A stretch of DNA of 64,000 nt from Thalassotalea sp. PS06 (GTDB lineage: Bacteria > Pseudomonadota > Gammaproteobacteria > Enterobacterales > Alteromonadaceae): contig NZ_CP041638.1 of the NCBI RefSeq assembly GCF_007197775.1, forward strand, positions 1,488,001-1,552,000, written 5' to 3'. Under the pieces are notes generated by a model, which worked only from the letters and a program-made list of their open reading frames with translations, was not told where the DNA came from and did no database searches. How positions within the stretch are numbered: the stretch's first letter is position 1; each line of letters opens with the position of its first letter. Below, one piece after another: positions 54,402-63,728 of this stretch. Position numbers and translations under genes: made by a program.

Positions 54402-55241
54402 GTGTTCAAAGGCACACAAAATTATATTGCCAGTCAGGATCTGCAATTAGCAGTAAATGCAGCCGTAACTTTGGAAAAACCATTACTCATTAAAGGTGAG
54501 CCGGGCACGGGTAAAACCATGCTGGCAGAAGAACTGGCGGCAAGCTTGGATTGTGAATTGTTTCAGTGGCACATCAAGTCTACGACAAGAGCTCAGCAAG
54601 GCCTTTACGAATATGATGCGGTATCGCGGCTACGAGACAGTCAGCTTGGCAAAGCAGGGGTTAAGGACATTGCCAACTATATTGTCAAAGGTAAGCTTTG
54701 GCAGGCGTTTGATCAGGATAAACGTCCGGTGCTACTTATTGATGAAATTGATAAAGCCGACATTGAATTTCCAAATGACCTGTTGCTTGAACTCGATAAG
54801 ATGGAATTTTTTGTCTACGAAACCCAGGAAAAAGTCGTCGCCAAACAACGTCCTATCGTGATTATCACCTCCAATAATGAAAAAGAACTGCCAGATGCCT
54901 TCCTGCGCCGTTGCTTTTTTCATTACATCAAATTCCCTGATAAAGAAGAGATGCAGGCGATAGTTGATGTTCATTTTCCAAATATTAAACAACGCTTGCT
55001 TGATGAGGCTCTGGCGTTATTTTTCGATTTACGGGAAGTACCTGGCCTGAAGAAAAAGCCATCAACGTCAGAGTTAATCGACTGGCTTAAGCTTCTCGTT
55101 GCTGAAGATATTAGCCCTGAAGTATTGCATGAGAGCAATCAAAGCAAAGTTATCCCGCCTCTACACGGCGCTTTGTTAAAGAATGAGCAGGATGTTCACT
55201 TGTTTGAAAAACTTGCGTTCTTAAATCGCTCAGGTCGCTAA
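54402..55241 (+). CDS. MoxR-type AAA+ ATPase
   Basis: A 279-residue AAA+ protein. Walker A is GEPGTGKT (residues 32-39), Walker B LLIDEIDKAD, sensor-1 IVIITSNNEKELPDAFLRRC with an arginine finger, and the C-terminal lid follows. GTG at 54402 has TTGGAGG 8 nt upstream. MoxR proteins act as chaperones with a VWA-domain partner, here the gene 3 bp downstream; the same pairing is found across many bacteria. The substrate complex is unknown. Confidence 0.93.
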   Translation: MFKGTQNYIASQDLQLAVNAAVTLEKPLLIKGEPGTGKTMLAEELAASLDCELFQWHIKSTTRAQQGLYEYDAVSRLRDSQLGKAGVKDIANYIVKGKLWQAFDQDKRPVLLIDEIDKADIEFPNDLLLELDKMEFFVYETQEKVVAKQRPIVIITSNNEKELPDAFLRRCFFHYIKFPDKEEMQAIVDVHFPNIKQRLLDEALALFFDLREVPGLKKKPSTSELIDWLKLLVAEDISPEVLHESNQSKVIPPLHGALLKNEQDVHLFEKLAFLNRSGR

Positions 55242-55244
55242 TTT

Positions 55245-56417
55245 ATGCTCATCGATTTCTTCTTTACCCTCAAGCGCTATCAAGTGCCAGTCACGTTAAA
55301 GGAGCTACTGGATCTGATTTCTGCGTTAGAGAAAAAGGTAATTTTTGCCTCTCTCGACGATTTCTATGTGATATCCCGAGTGATATTGGTTAAAGATGAA
55401 TGCCATTTTGACAAGTTCGACCGGGCATTTGCCGATTACTTTGAAGGCGTAGAGAGTATTGATTTAAATCTCGATAACATTCCTAAAGACTGGTTAGAAA
55501 AACGTTTCGAGCGCTTTTTTACCGAAGAAGAGCGCAAAAAAATCAAACAATTAGGCGGTCTTGATGAACTGATGAAAACGCTGCGCGAGCGGTTGCGAGA
55601 GCAAAAAAAGCGTCATCAGGGCGGCAATAAGTGGATTGGAACCGGCGGCACTTCGCCTTTTGGGGCTTATGGTGAGCACCCGGGCGGAATGCGTATTGGT
55701 CAGGACGAAAGTCGTAATCGTAGTGCTTCGAAAGTCTGGGATAAGCGTGAGTTTCGCAATCTCGATACCGATGTTGAACTGGGCACCCGAAATATCAAAA
55801 TGGCGCTTCGCAAACTTCGTCAGTTTGCCCGCACTGGCGCGGCTTCTGAGTTAGATCTCGATAACACCATTAAATCGACCGCCGAAAACGCAGGTTACCT
55901 GGATATCAAAATGCGCCCAGAGCGCCACAATGCGATTAAAGTCTTGTTGTTCTTTGATATCGGCGGCTCTATGGATGATCACATTCTTGCCTGTGAGGAA
56001 TTATTTTCTGCAGCTCATACCGAGTTTAAACATCTGGAGTATTTCTATTTTCATAATTGTGTTTATGAAAAGGTATGGAAGGATAATGAGCGCCGCCATC
56101 AGGATACGATAGACGTCTGGGAAATCATTCGCACCTTTCCAAAAGACTACAAAATAATTTTTGTTGGCGATGCCACTATGGGGCCCTATGAAATCACTTA
56201 TCCAGGTGGTAGCGTCGAGCATTGGAACAAGGAAGCGGGCAGTGTTTGGATGCAAAGATTGCTCGATCACTTTGAGCATTGCATTTGGTTAAACCCTCAG
56301 CCCAAGGCTCATTGGCCTTACTATCAATCGATTGGATTGATGGACCAGGTTATGGCCGGCGAAATGTATGAAATGACTCTGGATGGCTTGTCTAACGGCA
56401 TTAAGTCCCTGCTTTAA
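55245..56417 (+). CDS. VWA-domain protein, CoxE-like partner of MoxR
   Basis: A 390-residue soluble protein starting 3 bp after the MoxR stop codon, so translational coupling is likely. The N-terminal ~220 residues are helical and charged with a Gly-rich linker (KWIGTGGTSPFGAYGEHPGG). The VWA domain has a variant MIDAS, DIGGS starting at Asp238 in LLFFDIGGSMDDH, in place of DxSxS; other MIDAS loops (FVGDATMGP) follow. The variant is found in several VWA_CoxE-like proteins as I recall, so it may still bind metal. No signal peptide: a cytoplasmic pair with MoxR. Confidence 0.92.
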   Translation: MLIDFFFTLKRYQVPVTLKELLDLISALEKKVIFASLDDFYVISRVILVKDECHFDKFDRAFADYFEGVESIDLNLDNIPKDWLEKRFERFFTEEERKKIKQLGGLDELMKTLRERLREQKKRHQGGNKWIGTGGTSPFGAYGEHPGGMRIGQDESRNRSASKVWDKREFRNLDTDVELGTRNIKMALRKLRQFARTGAASELDLDNTIKSTAENAGYLDIKMRPERHNAIKVLLFFDIGGSMDDHILACEELFSAAHTEFKHLEYFYFHNCVYEKVWKDNERRHQDTIDVWEIIRTFPKDYKIIFVGDATMGPYEITYPGGSVEHWNKEAGSVWMQRLLDHFEHCIWLNPQPKAHWPYYQSIGLMDQVMAGEMYEMTLDGLSNGIKSLL

Positions 56418-56586
56418 TGCAGGGCCAAACGAGTATTTAAATGAAAGATTAAATCGGTCGGAACCGTCAGCAACTGAATTTACAATTAGCGCATTTATCC
56501 TGACGAAATTGATGATTCACCAGGAGAGTTTATCAATGTAAAAAAACGCGTTAAGGTATGGAAAGTAATTAAAATACGACATTCAG

Positions 56587-57942
56587 ATGAGTTCGTTACC
56601 CATGGAAGATACGCAACAACAACACTTTACCCGTCGGGAAACCCGGGCAGTTATTACCCCATTTGCTTTTTCGATTGATGACAACTTGTTTGGAATGGCG
56701 ATTGCCACGCCCTGGAAGCGCGGCGTCGCGATGCTTATTGATCTGATCCTGATTGCCATTTTATCTTCCGCAGGAGGGGAGTTTCTGGCGCTTGCTATTG
56801 CCATTGCGGCATTTCGTTTCGGAAGTAAGAAACGCGCCAAGCAACTAGGCAAAGCCAATGGCGGTGTTGGGCGAGCGACATTACGATTTTTCGGCGCCTT
56901 TATAATTTTTGTCCTGTTATTGCAATTATTACCCCCGTTATTAAATGGCGATAACCCTTTGGAGCAAACCGATTACAATTCCTACGATACTGGCAAAACC
57001 TACTCCGGCGACGAAGCTGCAGAAACTCAGTTCGATTTAGCGAAAACGTTAGAACTCACAGGCTTTATCATAAAAGTTGTGACCGAGGTTAAAGAGAAGG
57101 GTTGTGATCGGGAGTTACAATGCTGGCGCGAGGTGATGTCAGAAGTGCCTGAGCAAGTCCTGTCATTGGAATTAAGCCAAAAACAGGCTGAAAAATTATT
57201 CGACGATCTGGTAAGCGAATTACCATTAACTAACGAAGATCGCACTAGCCTTGCAGCTGATTTAAAAGCATCTTATTCAGAGCAATTCGCACAAAAACAA
57301 GAAGCACCAGAGCAACCACAAGAAACGGCTTCGGCTTCTCAGCAACCAGCCTCTGAAATTAGTGAGACTGATGAAAAGGGCTTTGAAACTCCTGCCGAAG
57401 AAGTTAAACAAACGCCAGATACAATTGCACCTGACGACGTCATTACCGAGGTCGAAACCGAACCAGTCGAAAATGAAACCCCTCATTCTGAATCTTCAAA
57501 TGAACCTGGTAAAGCCAGCAAAATCAAGGAAAAAGCCACCAAACCAATTTATTCAATTGTTGAGTATTTTAAAGCGCTAATCCGCGATTTAGGCCTCGGA
57601 TTTGGTTGGGCAGCCTTTTATTTCACCGTTTGTGGCGCGCTTTTTAATGGTAAAACACCGGGCAAGAAACTGATGGGAATTCGGGTGATTCAATTGGATG
57701 GCACGCGCTTATCTTTATGGGATAGCTTTGGCCGTTATGGTGGATATGGTGCTGGCCTGGCGACAGGGTTATTGGGTTTTTTCCAGATATATTGGGATGC
57801 AAATCGTCAGGCAATTCAAGATAAAATTTCGGCAACCGTGGTTATCGACGAACGAAAAACGGTTGCACCTGAATTAGTGGCTATGGCAAGGGCAAAACAT
57901 GACGTTGAAGCAACGCCAGAGAATCATAAATCAGAGAATTGA
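56587..57942 (+). CDS. RDD family membrane protein with acidic insert
   Basis: A 451-residue protein. The first RDD-type membrane helix lies at ~42-75 (TPWKRGVAMLIDLILIAIL, with the R..D signature) and the last helices at ~340-430 (GWAAFYFTVCGALFNGKTPGKK, then LMGIRVIQLDG). Between them, residues ~115-330 form a long acidic, Glu/Gln/Pro-rich insert (KQEAPEQPQETASASQQPAS), probably periplasmic. Most RDD proteins are 150-250 residues, so the insert is unusual. RDD function is unknown; ion transport has been proposed for some. It follows moxR-VWA on the same strand after 169 bp. Confidence 0.85.
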   Translation: MSSLPMEDTQQQHFTRRETRAVITPFAFSIDDNLFGMAIATPWKRGVAMLIDLILIAILSSAGGEFLALAIAIAAFRFGSKKRAKQLGKANGGVGRATLRFFGAFIIFVLLLQLLPPLLNGDNPLEQTDYNSYDTGKTYSGDEAAETQFDLAKTLELTGFIIKVVTEVKEKGCDRELQCWREVMSEVPEQVLSLELSQKQAEKLFDDLVSELPLTNEDRTSLAADLKASYSEQFAQKQEAPEQPQETASASQQPASEISETDEKGFETPAEEVKQTPDTIAPDDVITEVETEPVENETPHSESSNEPGKASKIKEKATKPIYSIVEYFKALIRDLGLGFGWAAFYFTVCGALFNGKTPGKKLMGIRVIQLDGTRLSLWDSFGRYGGYGAGLATGLLGFFQIYWDANRQAIQDKISATVVIDERKTVAPELVAMARAKHDVEATPENHKSEN

Positions 57943-58317
57943 ATTCGCAATTAGACGATAGCATCAGAGGCATTTTAAGTTCTTATCAAGATGCCTGGGT
58001 ACGACTTGATGCCGCTGCTGTCGCCAGTCATTAAGCAGATGGCGCCGATATTAGTGAAGGAGACGGTCAAAGAAGGTATTCAGGGACTGAATTACTGGAT
58101 TACTGAATAAATTTACTCGCAATTGCGCCGATTTGAAGGAATGCAATTAATTGCTGCAACCAGGGAATTATCACAAAAAGATATCAGTTCTGGATCTGTT
58201 AATGTGGTTTGGAAATTGTCATTCCCACAAAAGCAGATAGAATTTGGCACTCACTATCAACTGGTTAGTGACAATAGCAGGACGCAGTTTAGCACCGCGT
58301 CTGTATATCCACTTTAA
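57939..58317 (+). pseudogene. Decayed SnoaL-like (NTF2-fold) gene
   Basis: A frame starting TTG at 57939 reads LNSQLDDSIRGILSSYQDAW VRLDAAAVASH, then stops at TAA 58032. The reading IxxxLSSYQDAWxRLDAAAVA is the start typical of SnoaL/DUF4440-like domains. A separate frame ends at 58317 with SGSVNVVWKLSF, FGTHYQLVSDN and ASVYPL, which match the last beta strands of the same fold. Combined length (~126 codons) equals one such domain, so this looks like a broken gene following the RDD gene. The middle cannot be read in either frame. Confidence 0.4.
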
Positions 58318-58356
58318 GCAACATTGTACTTTTAACTAAGCAGGTTATTCTGCTTA

Positions 58357-60710
58357 TTACATCCATGCGTAGCTTAGTTTCAGGAACGCCGTTTGCTGTT
58401 CCTGCTGATACATCTTCATTAATCGGTTACGCTGAATATCCTGACTGAACATATCGTATTTACCTGCGGAGAAGCCTAGGAAAAATAGGGTCTGTGGATT
58501 AATGGTATATGAGTAAATAAGCTGTGCCGATAAATCGTCGGTCTCTGACATTCCGATAGGTACAAGGTAATTCCTGTCATTAAAATCACTATCGGTATAA
58601 ACCAGGTTTAGCTTAAGTGCGCTGTTAATATTAAATTGATAGCCCAAACGCAGATCGGTGACATTTTCTTTATACAACCAGTCACCATCGACATCGAGAG
58701 TAGAGTAATTGTAAGCAAAGTTCAGTTCGGCCTGTTTGGTCATATTCCAGGTAAAACTCGGGATAATCAAAACGCCATCGCCAACTCGATTATTAATGTA
58801 ATCAATACTGTCGCCAATTTGCATGTATAAATCTAAGGTCAATACGCTTAAAGGCTGTACCAAACCATAAGCGCTAATGTTGTTGAGGCTGAATAGGGTG
58901 GTGTTGCCACTGATATCCTGAGATTGCTCATTGATTCGGTCGCCAACTTTGTCTTCCCAGAAGTATTCAAGCTGAACGTAAGATTGCATTGGCCCGAAGA
59001 TACCAAAAATAAGGGCGTTGGTTTTGGCTATTAACTCATTGTTTTGGCTGTGCTTAATTTGGTAGTTGGTGCCAAAGAATAAGTCTGTCCACCAGGTGTC
59101 ATCACCATAGACAATCCGTTCAATACCAGTGGTAAATTTCTTGATGTCGATTTCAGGCATGTACCCCAAATCGGCTCGAAAATCCTTACCCAGGTTTTCA
59201 TAATTAATGTGGGCTTTCCAATCGGCGCTATTGTGATCATAACGAAGCTTGTAAGCTGTGTCGGAAAATTCGCCCTTATTTTTATCAAGCAGACTCGATT
59301 TAATGCAATAAATCTCTGAGTCTTGGGGAGTAAAGCATAATTGCTCGAGAGCTGCTTGTTCATATTCTGAGTTCGAATACATAAATTGCGCAGTGATTTG
59401 ATTCGAATCTGTGACTTTATATTTACCATCGACACCGGTGAGAACGTTAAAATAGTTATCGCTATTACGGATGGTACTGATAACGCCCAAAGATAAGTCG
59501 CGACTGGCGTCATAACGATAACGTAGTGCAGATGAGAAGCTCTCTTCATTAAGAGTGGCTAGATTGGAACCGATATTATCAGAGATAATCAGATTCGTTT
59601 GTTGATCGCGGGTGGTGAAGAAACCAAACGAATGATCTCCCTCTCTTCCTGTCAGTTTTGCTCCGTAGTCCGGATCGGCAATATTACGGGTATAAACCAA
59701 ATTGTACTGGCTCGAAAAGTATTCAGAGTTGTCTAAAAAGAAAGGGCGCTTTTCGTCAAAAACAGCGCGTAGTTCTTGTTTACTCTTAGTTGTCCAGCAT
59801 CGGATTCAACGGTTGAAAAGTCCGGGTTGATAGTGGCATTGAGTAAGGTGTCCGGAGTAATGCCCCAGCGCACGTTTAGCCCAAGCTCTACATCATTTTC
59901 ACTTGCCCAGTCGGATTCATTGAACGTATCTTGGCTATCCAGATAACCGCTTTTTTCTCGATCGTGCATTGCCACCAAAGAAGGGGTTATCGTCAGATTT
60001 TTTCCGGTTTTCGCGTGCTCAAAACCTTGCAGCTCATCCATTTGACAGATCCAGCAAGGATTGTCACGGTCAATTTCTATATGGGAAATACGCAGGCGTT
60101 GATTACGGGGATACAATCGAAGCATCTCAATGCCCCAGATTTTGATGTCCTCTCCCTGTTGAAAGTTCAACTCACGATAGGGAATCGAGAACTCGACAAC
60201 AAAACCAAATTCGGTGATCTTTCCATAGGAATACCAGATGCCGTCCCACAAGTCGTTATCGTCTCCGGTCATTTCATTTTGAATACCGTCGTTTTGCACG
60301 CCAAATGGATTTACAAAGAATTTGTAGGCCAACCTGTGGTCATTAAAGGTATCTAGTTTGATGCCAACTAAGTCGTCAGCCCACGCTTGATCTCGGTCAC
60401 GCAAAAAACCTTGAATATCTTCAGGGTTGGGGTCGTATGCTTTAAAAGCGAAGTTGATTTTTTCGCCATCTTCGAAGATGAATACCTCGGTCTTAACCGG
60501 GCTTTCGGTATTGTTATAAGGGTGGTTAACGATATCTAGGTTGACTAATTTTGCTTTTTGCCAGACAGCCTCGGTTAGCTCGCCATCAAGGGTTACTTCT
60601 TCCTTGATATGCGGGATAGAAAATTGCTGTTTGGAAAAGGTGATAAAAGAGACGAGAAAAAGACCAACACCAAGGAGGAGACTTTTAACGTTTTCCCTAA
60701 GCAAAATCAT
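58357..60710 (-). CDS. CBM9-like/DUF5916 outer-membrane protein, frameshifted as read
   Basis: Two frames (59733-60710 upstream, 58357-59700 downstream) join into one protein of about 784 residues if one T is restored in the T5 run (AAAAA on the plus strand, 59758-59762): LRVNKNYALF then continues FDEKRPFFLDNSEYF. The N-terminal part has a signal peptide (LLLGVGLFLVSFITFS), then a CBM9-like domain (PHIKEEVTLDGELTEAVWQK to about 220, with CWICQMDE); the C-terminal ~450 residues are strand-rich with aromatic ends, a DUF5916 beta-barrel ending KLSYAWM. Such proteins are exported, probably surface, and of unknown substrate. ATG 60710 has AGGA 8 nt upstream. Confidence 0.85.
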
Positions 60711-60965
60711 TCAAACATCCTATTTTTGCTGTTATTTTTATTTTTCCGGGATACCGAAAACGTTTGGTTTTTTATACCTTTATTAGTACCTTATGTCAAA
60801 TTGTAAATTTCTGTTACGTTGTTATATAAATGCCATAAGTAACACATAGTTAACCTTTCATTGTGGTGTATTCAACTGTCAATTAAAGGTGGGTTTTTGG
60901 TTGATAAAGTCGAATATCAACAATGATTTAGGCATAATAAGCGGTAAACATCAGGAGAACAGCCG

Positions 60966-61685
60966 TTGACACTTTTAGATTACTTCGCATTATTTATTTT
61001 TATCGCCAGTTGGGTTGGCTATACCCAGTTTTCCCGAGTTAAGGCGAAAACTACACCCTGCCTGTCGCGATGCCTGCATCAAACGCGTATTATCTGGATG
61101 CGACACGTTTTCGATCATGATATTCGCGTATCTGACGCCGCTATGTTGTCGAACCTTGACCGACATGTAGCTTTTTTCGCTTCATCGACAATGCTGGTAT
61201 TAGCGGGTGTTCTTACCTTATTCACGCAAGTTGATAATGTCTCAGACATGTTGTCAGCCATTCCCTATGCCACAAATAAAACCCCGATAATGATCCAAAT
61301 AAAACTGAGCCTGTTGGTAATTATATTTGTTATGGCATTCTTTCAGTTTACCTGGTCAATGCGACAATATGGATTTGTTAATATCATGATGGGGGCGGCG
61401 CCTTTTGAGGAAGGCACTAAGAAACAAAACCTGATTAACTACGCTAAGCAAATGGCGGTTGTCCAGGATCAGGCAGGTCACGCATACAACTATGGTTTAC
61501 GCTCATATTACTTTGCGTTAGCGGCACTTTGCTGGTTTTATCACCCATTACTATTTATTTTCACCAGCCTGATGGTTGTTTATATTCTTTATTATCGGGA
61601 ATTTAAATCACGAGCATTGCGGGCTATTAAAGCTGGTATAAATAATCTTGAAAAAGATTTTTCTGATTTATTCCCCAATTCATAA
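60966..61685 (+). CDS. DUF599 family membrane protein
   Basis: A 239-residue protein with four membrane segments (LDYFALFIFIASWVGYT; MLVLAGVLTLFTQV; IQIKLSLLVIIFVMAFFQF; AALCWFYHPLLFIFTSLMVV). WTRxQFxRxKxK-like and FFASSTMLVLAGVL, RQYGFVNIMMGAAP match DUF599. The start is TTG 60966 with GGAG 9 nt upstream; this start gives the family-typical N-terminus (LTLLDYFAL). Function unknown. A DUF2919 gene follows after 17 bp, so they are probably co-transcribed. Confidence 0.85.
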   Translation: MTLLDYFALFIFIASWVGYTQFSRVKAKTTPCLSRCLHQTRIIWMRHVFDHDIRVSDAAMLSNLDRHVAFFASSTMLVLAGVLTLFTQVDNVSDMLSAIPYATNKTPIMIQIKLSLLVIIFVMAFFQFTWSMRQYGFVNIMMGAAPFEEGTKKQNLINYAKQMAVVQDQAGHAYNYGLRSYYFALAALCWFYHPLLFIFTSLMVVYILYYREFKSRALRAIKAGINNLEKDFSDLFPNS

Positions 61686-61702
61686 TTACGTTAGTATTCG
61701 AC

Positions 61703-62218
61703 ATGGATAGAAAAGTGGTACATCCATATGCCAATTACTCAGTAAAAGACTTTGATCGTTACCAGTGCTTAAAGCTTTCCTGGTGGTTTTACCTGGTAAT
61801 GATTTATCTGAACCGAGTTTATCTGGTCGGCTTATTATCGTTTGCTAATTTGCAGAACAAACTTCAACTCATCAAAATTGCCTACCCTCAACCTGAAACC
61901 TTTTATGCGGCTTTGGTTATCTCGTTACCGTCGTTACTGTTTGCTTATGTGGTATTTTTCAGAAAACCTGAGGCGTCGAAACTGGTAAAATTTTTATGGC
62001 CAAAAATAATATGGTTAGCGTTATTCATATTGATTAGCGAAATTGTATTATTTGCGATTTATAGTGTGGTTTGGTCGCGCGATATTGGTGCTGAAATATA
62101 CTGGCAATGGCTGTTTGCATTGCTGGTGATAGCCGCGGGGAAATTTATTCCCCGGGTTCGATTGAATCTGGCTGAGTTTCCTTTCAAGGTTGAAGAAAGC
62201 AAAAAGCCAGTTAAGTAA
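61703..62218 (+). CDS. DUF2919 family membrane protein
   Basis: A 171-residue polytopic protein with YSVKDFDRYQCLKLSWWFYLVMIYLNR broken into the family's opening (D..xYxxLKxxxxxWxxLLYLxR), membrane helices and a basic end (EESKKPVK). The family matches E. coli YfeZ/DUF2919. Function unknown. It is 17 bp downstream of the DUF599 gene and convergent with the hydrolase gene, whose stop is 2 bp away. Confidence 0.8.
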   Translation: MDRKVVHPYANYSVKDFDRYQCLKLSWWFYLVMIYLNRVYLVGLLSFANLQNKLQLIKIAYPQPETFYAALVISLPSLLFAYVVFFRKPEASKLVKFLWPKIIWLALFILISEIVLFAIYSVVWSRDIGAEIYWQWLFALLVIAAGKFIPRVRLNLAEFPFKVEESKKPVK

Positions 62219-62219
62219 A

Positions 62220-63080
62220 TTAGGCGACTTTAACAGGTAGTTTGAAATACACCTGGCCATTGTCTTCTGGCGAGGGTAATTTACCTGCCTGAATATTGCA
62301 TTGCAATGATGGAAAAATCAGCTTTGGATTGGCAAGCGTGGCGTCTCTTTCTTCTCTGACTTTGACATAATCCTGCTCGTCGATACCTTCCCGTACCTGA
62401 ATGTTTGCTTGTTTTTGCTCGGCAACCGTACAATGGAAGGCCAGCTCTCGCCCTTGCGGTTGGTAGTCGTGGCACATGTACAGGCAAGTATCATCTCCCA
62501 ATGCATATAGCTTTTGGATTGATGAATAAAGTAATCTGGCATCACCGCCTGGGAAATCACAACGTGCTGAACCGGAATCTGGCATAAACAGGGTGTCGCC
62601 GATAAATGCGTGTTTGCCGATCACAAAGGTGATGCTGTCAGGAGTGTGGCCTGGAGTTTCAAGGATATCAATATTCAACGCCCCCAGAGTTAGGTTATCT
62701 CCCTCGCGAAGCAGACGGTCAAAGTGCTGACCGCTTTCGTTTATCTGCTTGGCCATATTAAAGATAACTTTAAATGTGGATTGAGTGCGCTTGATATTGG
62801 TACTGATACCAATTTCACCACCGAGTTTTGACTTTATATAAGTAGCACTAGAGATATGATCGGCATGAGCATGAGTTTCAAGAATATAGGCGAGCTTGAG
62901 ATCCTTGTCTTTTATATAGTTAATTAATTCATCACTGAATTCAGAGCTCACCTGACATGCTACTGGATCAAAGTCCAGAGCGGGATCGATTATCGCGCAC
63001 ATCCTGGTCTGAGGGCAGGACACGATATAAGTTAACGTGAATGATGCCTGATGGAAAAATGCTTTAATATCCGGGTTCAT
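62220..63080 (-). CDS. MBL-fold hydrolase, ETHE1/persulfide dioxygenase-like
   Basis: A 286-residue metallo-beta-lactamase-fold protein with ETHAHADHISSATYI (His70, His72, Asp74, His75), GHTPDS, and IGDTLFMPDSGSARCDFPGG, a stretch typical of the BLH/ETHE1-like group that works on sulfane sulfur; CHDYQPQGR follows. In many relatives a rhodanese domain is fused behind; here it is absent. Thiosulfate or persulfide chemistry is inferred from family only. It is 42 bp downstream of rnhA on the same strand. Confidence 0.88.
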   Translation of the reverse strand: MNPDIKAFFHQASFTLTYIVSCPQTRMCAIIDPALDFDPVACQVSSEFSDELINYIKDKDLKLAYILETHAHADHISSATYIKSKLGGEIGISTNIKRTQSTFKVIFNMAKQINESGQHFDRLLREGDNLTLGALNIDILETPGHTPDSITFVIGKHAFIGDTLFMPDSGSARCDFPGGDARLLYSSIQKLYALGDDTCLYMCHDYQPQGRELAFHCTVAEQKQANIQVREGIDEQDYVKVREERDATLANPKLIFPSLQCNIQAGKLPSPEDNGQVYFKLPVKVA

Positions 63081-63122
63081 GATTCATCCTGAGTCGAAAA
63101 AAACAGCCATAACTTAACTCAT

Positions 63123-63584
63123 TTAATCCGTGTAGCCTACATCTTCGAGTAAATTTTTTCCTTCGGCAGCGGTTCGAGCTAATTCATCACAACGCTCATT
63201 TTCAGGGTGGCCGGAGTGACCTTTAACCCACTTCCAATCGATTTTATGACGTTGAGTTTCCTGATGCAGTCGCTTCCAGAGATCGGCATTTTTTACCGCC
63301 TGCTTGGATGAAGTCCGCCAATTGTTTTTTAGCCAGTTGTGGATCCACTGGGTAATACCTTGGCGCACATATTGGCTATCTGTTGTCAGGGTGATAGCAC
63401 AACTTTCTTTCAGCGATTCTAGAGCGACAATGGTTGCCAGCATTTCCATACGGTTATTGGTGGTGCGTTTATACCCTTGAGAAAGCTCTTTGCGATGTTC
63501 CTTATAAATGAGGATTGCACCGTAACCGCCGGGACCGGGATTACCCAGGCAGGAACCGTCGGTGTAAATATCAACTTTTTTCAT
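63123..63584 (-). CDS. rnhA: Ribonuclease HI
   Basis: A 153-residue RNase HI that removes RNA from RNA-DNA hybrids. Catalytic carboxylates are visible: Asp9 in YTDGSC, Glu47 in NRMEMLA, Asp69 in LTTDSQYV, and the final pair in [15 protein letters not shown]. The protein is full length. It is divergent from dnaQ with 144 bp between, as in E. coli, where the two promoters overlap. Confidence 0.97.
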   Translation of the reverse strand: MKKVDIYTDGSCLGNPGPGGYGAILIYKEHRKELSQGYKRTTNNRMEMLATIVALESLKESCAITLTTDSQYVRQGITQWIHNWLKNNWRTSSKQAVKNADLWKRLHQETQRHKIDWKWVKGHSGHPENERCDELARTAAEGKNLLEDVGYTD

Positions 63585-63728
63585 AGGCTGCTTATTGTTT
63601 CTTTGCTTATTGCTGATGCCAGTGTAACATCATACTAATTCTTCGGCTTGGCTTTTACCAGGCGGGGCTAAATTTAAGCCCAGACTTATTTTCCAGGTCT
63701 GTTATTCAAAATTAATCAGGTATATCAG

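Noticed and set aside
59031..59549. A 172-codon frame overlapping the DUF5916 barrel region
   Set aside because: Same-strand alternative frame without signal, motif or ribosome site; the barrel frame continues through it.
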